In this document: one piece after another, positions 44,580-56,500 of the stretch
Layout of the letters: each line of letters opens with the position of its first letter
Position numbering within the stretch: position 1 is the first letter of the stretch
Origin: Schistosoma haematobium
Lineage: Eukaryota; Platyhelminthes; Trematoda; Strigeidida; Schistosomatidae
Assembly (NCBI RefSeq): GCF_000699445.3
Contig: NC_067196.1
Span: 86,232,364 to 86,296,363 of the forward strand
Direction of reading: 5' to 3'
Length of the DNA stretch: 64,000 nt
Translations under genes and position numbers: made by a program
Notes under the pieces: model-generated
The model's input: the letters and a program-made list of their open reading frames with translations, nothing else
What the model was told of the DNA's origin: nothing
The model's database searches: none

Positions 44580-47500
44580 CTACACGAATAGATGTTTCGA
44601 AAATAAGATAACAATGATTTGTCATTTAGTTTCAGTGTGATTCATGAAGTAAATATGAATATATAAAATATACACACAACAGTCGTATTTATTAAAAAAA
44701 TATACAATAACCGAAATAGCCAAATTCAATTGATATACTGTTTCTACATTGATTCACAAGTTTTTTTTTATATTTCTGATGCAGTAATATGTCTAGGAGT
44801 GTTCAATACAACTGGTTTGCGAACATTAGTGGTTGACAAATTCAGACACCAAATCTTTCAACCACCTCAATTTTAAACGACAGAGAATTCTATGATAGCT
44901 TCTCCGATAAAAAAGTAGTTTAAAATCGAATACATAACCTATTGATTGAATTAATAAAAATAATGTAGTTCTAATATTCCAGTCAGTAGAAAAGTTGAAT
45001 TTTCTGACGTTTCATGACTCAGTGTAGGCCACTTCTTCAGAGAATAAGAAAACAAGTTAAATAAACCCAAGTTTGAATAGTACAAATGGAACAAAGCAAG
45101 ATTATTTGGTGAGAAATCTCAGCACGGATTCGAAAAGCTCTCTTGGCTTTTGCCAACTTACGTCACCTATGGCGAAGGCAAGATATCCGTCTATCAACAA
45201 AAGGAAGAGTATACTGCGCAGCAGCGAAACATGGCCTTTAAGAGTAGAAGACACCCGTAAGCTACTAGTATTTGACCACAGATGCCTTAGAAATATTGCT
45301 GGCGTCTGTTGGAATCACCGGGTAAGTAACAGTGACGTTAGACACAGTGTATTAGGTAATGATGGCAAATCAGTTGATGAGGTTGTGAATTTTCATTGAC
45401 TGAGATGTTTGGGCCACGTGTTACGTATGCCTGAACACCGATTACCACGACGTGCAATGCTAACCGGTGTTGGAGATGGTTGGGAGAAAGTTAGGGGCGA
45501 CCAAACCAAAACGTGGCATCAGTGCTTGAAGACACTAACCTCTAGTCTGAGCCATGTTGGTAGATGCAGACTACTTGGTTGAGGTCCGCGTGACTATCGT
45601 AACCAATGGTTGGAGACTCTTGGTGACATGGTTCAGAATCGATCACAATGGCGTCGGTGTATACACTCCCTGTCTTCCCTTAAACTAAAAGATTAAAATC
45701 ACTTCATATCTTTCTTTCTACGAACCAATTCTTTCTTCTTGTACTATATCTCTATATGCAATCTTTCTCTTACATATTACTACCTTTGACCTAACCACTG
45801 CTATGAATCCGGTGTTCATCTTGTTGTGTTGATGCGGTATGGCAACCTGGACCGATGCATATATGTGCCTGGTCCTACGTTGTAGCTGACTGACTGATTT
45901 GGTGCGATTAATTAAAAACAGGTTTCATCAAATATTCTTGCTTCGTTCCCTTTTATTAATTAAACTTGAGTTTAATTATTCTCTGACGAAGTGGCCTACA
46001 CTGAGACAAAAAAACGCCGTAAAATTTAGCTTTTCTATTTATTGGGATATTAAAACTATATCATTTTCATTATTAACAATATTCAATGCTCAATTTATTT
46101 GAAATTATCAAGTCAAACCTTGGTAATGACAACTACAAACTATTGATTGAATGTTCGCATTTTTCATTTACATTCTGTTCTTCGTAATTATGAAATGGAC
46201 AACTATTACTCATCGATAAATTATCTTCAGCTTCGTGTTTTTTTCCTGAGCCTCTGGATCATTACACTATTTCCATTTAACATTCTGCATATTTATTTTC
46301 TAGAAATGGGATTGTATACACTGTTATTATTTCAATCACTTCACTAAGTATCACGAACGTTTTTCCAAGTCATACATGATGGACGTAATAAACAGTAAGC
46401 AATCTGTAAGAATGGTTAATGTGACAACAGCACAGAAACGAAAATAAAGTGAAATGACAATATAGCAGACGAAAGGAAGAAAATATCTCACTTGATGTGG
46501 TGTTAAATACGATGCATTTTGCCATGTTTTATAAATTTGTTGGTCTGCACTAGAATTCGATAAATGTAGTTGGGATGAACTCAATGGATAACTAGTGGGT
46601 TCTTTATGAGTAGGTGGAACAACTATTTGAGACGATTCGGGAATGGACGATGAAGGGTTGGTATAACCAGTTGAGGCACTGTTTATTATATCACGACCAA
46701 CAGACGATTCTGCTGTACTGAAAGACTCAGTAGTATTGAGAGTGTCCTCGTTTGGTGGATGCAGTTGTGAGCAAGGTGAAAATGAATGGCTTAGGGATGT
46801 GTTTGCTAGTGTCACACATGGTTTTTGCAATTTAGAACTACCTAAGTGACTTCCTTGATCTGATTGGCCAATATATGGAGGAGCTCTTGTTGAAGCGCTG
46901 TGTGACCTTTCTCTTTCACAATACATAAAATTATTTCGAGGCACATGAAACATATAAGGAAATGCTTTTGGATCAAAAAATGATGGAGGGTTGTGAACCA
47001 TTGGTAAAGATGAATTAGACGAACCAACATAGTTAGTATGTGCGAAACAGGGGCAAATGTACATAGGATTAGAACAGTTCATCGGTACACCACACGGGAC
47101 ATAATAACTGTTGAAATTTGAAGGTAATTTATTGGAGAACCGGTTATCAGATGATTCAGGCACTGAAACATTACAACGACTGTTTCGATCATGCAAACTC
47201 TTAATTGATCTATCTTCTGATAGACTAGTATGAGGTTCCTTTTCAAAAGATTCTACAGTTGGAACATCACTACACTTGCTAAGATTCAATGAAGCAAGAT
47301 CTACTGCGCTTGTTACGATACCTACTTCTTGATGAATTTGATCATGTGAGCACATAGAGGAAACTAGATCATTTGGTATATATGAATCTGAATGTGGTGC
47401 AACTGCAGGATATAGGGTAACTGCAGCGGCCGCAGCTGCAGCAGCCGCGACTGCCGCCGCTGCAGCGGCAGTTCTACGCTCATCGAGTGTTGGCAGTTGA

Positions 47501-50500
47501 GAATAATAGAGTGAGTTTTGTACATTGTTCCAATCTGGTGTGATATATGGAGCATAATAATCAGGGTAATAAAATAGAGGTAATGCAGGATAATGGGCAA
47601 CTAAAGGATATTGACCAGTATGAAGGTATGTAGGAAAAATCTGAGATGTTGAACCCGGTAAGGTATGATATGCTGAATGATTAGTAGGGGAAAGAAATTC
47701 GGACGGTTGACTTGAGTGAGTAGTTGAAACATGTGCAGAAGAGTCACAAATTGAAGAAGAGATTGAATTAGGAGATATAAGATTACCACCCATTGCAATG
47801 CGAGATGAAGGTGGTATTTTAGGGGTTAGTTGATCACTTTTTTTAGGCAAATCAAAACAAGCCGGAAACACTTTAACTGGCTCACATTCTTCACGAGATA
47901 ATTTGGACATAATACCATTCGATTTGTCAAGAGGAATGGCATTTAGAACAGCATCAGCTGATTCATAGGCTCGAGAAACATACAAGTGTTGAGGAGTTCG
48001 ATTCTCATTCACTAAAATACTCTTATCTGTTTCCGATCCACTGTTTAAATTTTCATTTCCTTTGCAATTAGAATTTAGATTACTATACTTGTTTTTATTA
48101 GATTTAGACAAAATAATCTGTGATTCCTTCGATGTACTCTTACCACCAGATATTGTATATGATGACAATTGTAAACATTTGCCAACAATTGATTGTTTTT
48201 CAAACTGCGGAAAATCTTGACGGTGAAGATGATTATGAGGCTGTAAATGAATACCGTTATTTCTTTCTTTAACATGAAATCCATCAATTTCTGGACGATC
48301 TTCACCCTGTTGATGTTGAATTGAACTGTTGCTATTATTATTGGTATCATCATTATTACTATTAGCTTGATCACTTTCATGACGTCGATGGTAATTACTT
48401 GAAAGATCTTTCGGTGGGCTAGATTGAGAATTTGATTCTGGTACTAAACGAATATTCGGAATAACGAAAATGGATAAAGCTAAACGAAAAAAAGAAGAAT
48501 AACGTCAGTTGATACAGACATCATGAAACAAAATCAATCAAAATTAGTTATACGGGTTATTATCGGTTATAGTGACACAGTGACAAAAATGTATTAGGCG
48601 TTTACGTATTTTCTAATTACGTGGTGTAGACAGAGATTCATATGTTGGAAAACATACATATATCATGGACAGAAAAAAAGCTATTTAATTCCTGTTATGT
48701 TAAACAACTATAGCAACAGTAGGACAGATGACAGTAGATATATCTATTACGAACAAACAATATAATGTACACCTCTGGATTATTATTTGATTAAATAGGA
48801 AGAATAATGAAGAAGTATAAATTTCGAGATTATCATATGAAGGATTGTTATTCAGATTTCTATTGATTAATTAATAAACTTTCGTTTAATCCATATATCC
48901 TTGTCAAGTATTTCGTTATTCCAGACATTACATGAATCAACTATTCCACCATTACTCACTTATTACTAAGTTACATACACATAATAATTCTCTAATTCTG
49001 TTTCTATGTGGTCAGACGCTTCAAGTGCATTATTGTGTCAGCTTCGAGTCATGATGAGTACAAAAAAAACTGAAGGTCATGAGGTTTGTTCCCGGTGCGG
49101 TTGTGGCAGCGCACTGATGAGGAGCTCCACAATAGGAAGAAACAGCTATTTAGTGCTCCAATCGTTATCTAACTTTGATCGGTTTATGATTTCAATAGCA
49201 ATTAACAGACTATACAAACCCCTAATAACAATAAAAACAAAATCAATGAAAATGTCAGCAAAAAATTTTCAGAAACAAAACAAAATAAAACTTACTATCT
49301 GGAAGACAAGCAAGTTGGGCAATAGGTAAATGATTAGAGAAATATGCACTACGCATAGCAGCTCGTGCACTAATTCGCTTGGATGGTTGAAGTTGTAAAA
49401 ATTGTAATGCTAATGACTCTGCGTGTGGCGCACGACTTAGACGGGATATAACCCTGTGTAAAGGTCGATTAGGATAGAAATGTAAACGTCTTTGCTTTTG
49501 ATCATTATCAGCAGATTTACGTGCACGTTCGTCACATTCATTATTGCCAACAGTTAAACCTGATGATGCACTTTTTGTTCGTTGAATAGTTGAATTAATA
49601 TTTAAATCACCTAACAATCCTTTATATTTGGGTAATTTAGATACACCGGGCCAAGTTTCTTCATTTGGTGTACCCATAATCTAAGAGAGAGATGTATAAT
49701 AAGCAGAAAATAAGGAAGACTTTGTTGTTGCTGACATTCGACAAACCATGTTGAAAATCTTATTATTACTACAAAACACATTTCTTTAGAATTTACACAA
49801 CTTTCAAGCATAAATAGCTACACAACACAATCTACACTACATTAATATTCTAATTTGTTCATATTGGTTGTTTAAATATTCTACTTGATGTTTAGGACTA
49901 GAATCGATTACTCTCTCTCTCTCAAGCATCCCATTGCACAAGCCAGGGGATATCTGGACACAGTAGCTAAGTGGGTAATGTGAAGTGAACAATACAGGGT
50001 TAAAACCCCAAAGTGAACACCAAACGGGGACGCCGAACCTGGATTCCACAGCTAATCGCCACCCATTTCTGTCTATAATTCTAACTCATGTCAAAGTAGA
50101 TTTTGAATTAAAGACTAATAAAACTTATTTTAAAAGTTCTCAGGCGTTTCAACTGATACATTAGCTCTTATACAACTCATTCTACTTAGCGACACAATTG
50201 TGTGGTCAGCTTTGATCTATACTTTATTTGTATTGTTGCTAGTAATAATATCAAATGTGTGGGGCCGAACCATGCAACAAATTGCTCATAAGTCACCTCG
50301 TTAATAATCATTCTACTGTTTAAAGTTTCTTGATTTCAAACTTAGACTTGTAAGCTACTACTATTTGACCACAGATGTCTTAGAAATATTACTCACAACT
50401 GCTGGGATCACCGGTTTAGTAATAGTGAGGTTAGACACAAGGTATTAGGGAGTGATGGTAAATCAGTTGATGAGGTTGTGAATTTTCATTGACTGAGATG

Positions 50501-53500
50501 TTTGGGCCACGTGTTACGTATGCCTGAACACCGATTACCACGACGTGCAATGCTAACCGGTGTTGGAGATGGTTGGGAGAAAGTTAGGGGCGACCAAACC
50601 AAAACGTGGTATCAGTGCTTGAAGTCAATAACTTGCGGTCTGACCCATGCTGGTAGATGCAGACTACTTGGTTGGGGTGAGCATATAGTAGTCGAGAAGT
50701 TGGTGTATCTAGGTAGCTACATAATTGCTGGTGGTGGCGTGAGTGATGAGATCGATACATGTATAGTGAAAGCCAAAGAGGCTTATGCCAATCTGGGCCA
50801 TCTTTGGCGCCTTCTGATGTCAGTCTGACTGTAAAAGGTCGGATCTACAACACGTCAGTGAGAGCAGTTCTGCTCTATGCTTGTGAAACCTGGCCTCTCC
50901 CAGTTCAGGATGTTAGACGACACTTTGTGTTTCATTATCGTTGTCTCCGAAGAATTGCCCACATCCAATCGCGACACCATGTTGGTAATCCAAAGGTTAG
51001 GCATCGTGTGTTCGGGCAATCGGTGTCACCATGTTGAAACGTCGACTTCGGTGGCTTGAACATATTATACGAATGTCGTCCCAGAGAATTCCATGTCGTG
51101 CATTATTTGCAGACGCTGGGACTGACTGGTTGGAATAAGCTGAGAGGTGGTCAGTGTATGACATGGTGTTGTGGTATAAAAGAAAGCTGCAAAAGACTGG
51201 CTTCTGTTAGTCCTTCATGACTCCCTGCCTGGGGTCCTAGAGATGGTACGACAGAGTGGCTAGAGACGTTATCAGCTATAGCTCAGAATAGGAGCCAGTG
51301 GCGATCCTGCTGTAACATTTTTCATAAAAAGTGGTTGTATCTTCCTTAACTGAAGGAATTCTTTCTGGTTGTACCCTTCCGTTTCCCCATTATTATTATT
51401 ACACTACCTTACACTAGTCTGATCGTTATTGTTCTTCTTTTCTTTTTCTTTTACGCGCCTTACCTCTTTTCTCTCTTCCCATTCTCATTGTTTTGTTTGG
51501 CGCATATATATTTGGTGCCCTCTTGTACCAATATTTATGTGTTCAAATAAATAAATAAACTTGGTTGGGTCCGTGTGACTATCGTAACCAATGGTTGGAG
51601 ACCCTGAGTGACATGGCTCAGAATCGATCACAGTGGCGTCGATGCATACACTCTGTCTTCCCTTAAACTAAGAGATTAAAATCGTTTCATAACTTTCTTT
51701 CTACGTACTAATTCTTTCTTCATTTACTATATCCTTATATGCAATATTTCTTTTACATATTACCACCACTGAATTAACTACTTCTATGAATCTGGTGTTC
51801 ATCTTGCTGTGCTAATGAGCTGCAGCAACTAGGACCGATGCATATATGTGCCTGGTCCTACGTGGTAGCTGACTGACAATCAATTTTGATAATTTTGTTA
51901 AGCCCTTTTCTTAACTTAACAATGTTATTCGAACAGTAACAATATGCATACTTCTTTGTACTAATTATGATCACCATCTTGTCTGTAAAAACGTGTATGC
52001 TTGATCTTCATTATAGCCTACGCGCATATCTCTCTCTAGCTTAAAAGTTAATCGCTTAAATATCGCTCAATGAATTATCCTCTTTCCCAGGTATATATGT
52101 ACTCGAATCCCATTATTAGCCTTTCCTTTGCCTTGCTGTGCCGTTATACGATTTGGCTATAAATTTGCCTCTGTTTTCCCTCACACACACATATTCACCT
52201 CTGCTTTACATTTGCTCGATGTACTTATAACTTGATTGTCTGTGCTATCCGCTAATAAACTGAGGTTGCCACTTCTTATTGCCTTCTGATTTCAAACACC
52301 GTTGAGATTTATATAATAACGGTTATCAAGGCGACCGATTAACGAAACTAAGCCATTACAAACTCGTCAGGACAAGAAATGAAATAAACAAATGATGTCG
52401 TTTAGTGAAAGATACAGACTAAACAAGATGTCCATTACAATGAGAATATGAATATATGAATGATGATGCAATTCATTCTTTTAAAAAAACTATTTCACAT
52501 GACAGTTTCTAACCAATGATAACAATCATTTCATAAAATAGACTATAGTCTATATGAATCAGATTGATCGACAACATAGCACAAACATTATGTCTATGCA
52601 TTATTCAAGTAACTTGTTTAAACATTATCGTTCTTAACAAACACTTTATTAAATCTTAAATAGTACTGACTGCCAATTACTCTAACCATGGTAGGTGTAG
52701 ACCATTTTAAACTTGTAAATTAGTGGCTAAAAGTCAGACGACTTCAGGCACTCAGCAACCGGATTCACGAAGAATATAACACGAAAAGAAAATTAATGAT
52801 ATTGCAAGGCATGAAGCTGATATCAATTCACCCAAGTGAAATATTTGGCATCTATGATTACCCCTGTTTCATGGCATGAAATATATATATTCCTTTAACT
52901 GAGACATCTGAAATCTGAATGTTAACATGCTACTATGTTAAATACGAGAAAAAATTACAAGAAAATTAAATTGTACACATCTAACAACGACAACATAGAT
53001 GGACTGTAAAAACTAACCCGAAAAATTTTATCAAGTTGATCCACTGAATCTTTTGAACCGGGAAATGTTGCCACTCCTGATATCATTTCCGTGAAAATAC
53101 AACCAACACCCCTTGAAAATAAGCAAAAGATGATTTTAAGAAAATGATAATTCGATATTTTGAGGGAGTTTTACTGATTGGGAAAGTTAATCGAGAAGAT
53201 TAATATATTACTTAAAATTGATGTCTAAATCAAATTATTAAAAAGTATTGTGTTTCAAACTCATAGGAAAATTCAAATGTTCAATTGTTATGATTGATGC
53301 CCACAATAAAGACGAAAGGGTGTGAGCTTAATGAAAAAAGACCTAATTGATCAAGGAGATCGAGAAATAATATACGATGCAACATCAGCAAGAATAGCCA
53401 AACGAGATTAGGAAGAGTGGATGTTGAGCTTCCAAACAGTTTTCATAACTCCAGACCAAATAATAAAATGAGTATGTATTATCGGATGCTGATGCAGACC

Positions 53501-56500
53501 AACAAATTTATAAAACATATCAAGTGAGATATTTTCCTCCTTTCGTCTGCTATATTGTCATTTCACTTTATTTTCGTTTCTGTGCTGTTGTCACATAAAC
53601 CATTCTTACAGATTGCTTGGAAAAACGTTTAAGTGTCATGAAACGTAATTAGATTGAATGATGTAGTGAAAAACTACCAGTCAATTAGTTAAAACATAAA
53701 ACGTATAATATATGTGGGTACCAAATGAAGTGAACATCAAATCAAAACAGTAAAAGAAAATGTTCGTGATACTTAGTGAAGGGATTAAAGTAATAGACCT
53801 GTCTCTGGAGGATAAGTGAAATACAACAATCCTATGTTATGTGAAACGTAAAAATGGTGTCTACTGACGTAACATGATTAACTAGTCACAATAATATTGA
53901 TGTGAATTGGTCAAACACAACAAACATTTTGAGATATACAAGCAGAAAAGAAATGGTAAACTTTATTAGCTTCCCCTTTTACAATAACAATAAAATTTCT
54001 TATAATATCAACTAGTTATCATGAAGAATATGTGTTGCGATATTTCAAACAGTATTGAAGAGTAACGATGTAGGATGTCTTTAAAAGAAAAAAAACATTC
54101 ATTTTAAGCAGAAGTTATTTCAACAGTTGAGACCATGAGTCGACTGAAGCTAGACCACCATGGAAAACCTGGAAGCACTGGACGGCCGTTTCGTCCTATT
54201 GTGGGACTCCTCAGCAGTGCGCACCTACGAAACCGCCTCGCGAGATTCGAAACCAGAACCTATCAGTCTCGCGCCAGGCGCTTAACCAACTAGACCACTG
54301 AGCCGGCATCCAACTGTGTTAATGTCTAACTTCAACTAGTCCACAAAATTGAGCGACACATCCACTATTGTCATCAGTGAGTTACTACCTTACAACTGAC
54401 CTGGTTGAACTCCACTGGTCACTGCTTCTCATTAGAACTCCGGGATATATCTCTTGAAGCCAGTCACTAGTGAGCATATGTTGATTAGTATCAGAAGGGG
54501 TTTTGTGGAGATTGTAGTAATTTCAACAGTTGAGATCATGGGTCAATTGAAGCTAGACCACCATGGAAAACCTATGAAGTTATGCTACTACCAGCCAATC
54601 GTAATAAATCAAGTCTATTGTAAATGCAAAGGTTTCCATATTAAAACAAAACAATAATTTCATACATTCTGATCAATTGATAAGTTTAGACAAAGGAAAA
54701 AGTATGAAATAGGTAGGATAACATGAATTCATCAAATTTTAAAGTTTTCTTATCAACTGTAAACAGACTAAATATACATTTATAATATTATTATAAAAAG
54801 TTTTACAATGAATTTTAGTTTGGAACGACATAAGGAACAAGACAAGAAAACAGCATATTTAACATAAGATGTAGTTTAAACAAACCAAACGTGGATTAAT
54901 AGGCTTTTGACGTCAATAAAGTATTTACAAATGTGAACACTATACATTTAATAGATAACGGATAGAGAGTGCACATTACAAAAGTGTTTAAAATAACTAA
55001 AATGCAGAGGCTACTGCCATCAACCGCTGTATACAGAAAGAAAGTGTGGTAAACCTCCCGTTGACATGATAAAATAATTACATTATTTAAACACATGTCA
55101 ATTACATAGTCCCTTTAATATATTTTAGATTTAAAAATAAATTCACTCACGATGCTAACTTGAAATTTGTGTTAACTACGTGGTTAGACTGTCACTCCTT
55201 TTGTGAATAATTCAATTTTTATTCGTTATCACTTTATTAACATTCATAACATAACACCGTTTTCATCTTTAATATATATAAACCTGCATCCCAGAGTTGA
55301 TGTTCCCACTCCTCATTCGTTATGTTGATACTAACTAAATTTTATTGCTTATGATATGTAAAACTTTGTATAATAATGTGAATATACGTTGTTTGCAGAT
55401 AATGAAAAGCTATGAAATATGAAATGAATTCATGCTGCTCTGTTGATCTTTTTTCTCTCTCGTTTTATTTACAACAATAACTACTTTGTTTCTTCAAACA
55501 AAAAAATTAAAGAAAATAAACTAGAAACAAACTTACCAAATATCTAATGAAGCAGTGTAAGATGTTGAACCAAGTAAAACATCCGGTGGACGATACCATA
55601 ATGTAACAACTTCATGACTATAAGTCCGACTAGGTACAGATTTTGCTCTGGCCAAACCAAAATCGGCAAGTTTCAATTCGCCTTGTATTGATATAAGTAA
55701 ATTTTGTGGTTTTAAATCTCTATGCAATATATGTCGATCATGACAATAAGCTAAACCACGTAAAAGTTGATAAAGAAAAAGCTATAAGGAAAAAAAGAAA
55801 AAAATTCATCATATATGTATATAGGTAAGACTGTTCATTACACTGAAGAAGTCCAGACACGTTTACTGGACGAAAGGATGGAATCATGTAAATTTCAATC
55901 GCTTAGATTATTTAAAATATAATTAGTCACATATAAGACTATTAATAGTTTAGAATAATAACAAAAGAAACATTGTAGGTAACAATTCCAAGGTTGGACT
56001 TGATAGTTTCAAATAAATTAAGCATTGGGTAGAAAGGCAATAATAATATTTATTGTTATATCCCAATGAGTAGAAAAATTGTATTTATGGGACGTCGTGA
56101 GTTAATGTAAGCCACCTCTTCAGAGTAAATAAATAACCGAATTAAATTAACACAGGTTTAAATGGTACGAAAGAAAACAAAACGTGGCTTCAGTTCTTAA
56201 GTTCAATTTACTATCCAGTTATGCACCATTAGTAGTTACAGACTACCTTGTTGGGTTATGAATGTTTATTGTAAACAATAATTGGAGATTTTAGGTGACA
56301 AAGAATCGGGGTCATAATGACGCAGATGCATTCACTATTCTCCTTCCATTAAATCCTGCGCTTCATTCAAACTTCTCGTGTCATACTGCTTAAAAGTACT
56401 GTTTTCCACCATAACTGGCATTGTTACTACTTCTACTTGACATTTGACTTGATAACTTCATTTTGAAATATGGATACGGAGTGGCAACTTGAAGACTAAT

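Noticed and set aside
46351..46491. Extension of exon f past the GTGAG donor to a stop at 46351
   Set aside because: Hydrophobic read-through of intron; the donor is followed by an in-phase exon g with matching tail composition. Kept only as a possible intron-retention isoform.
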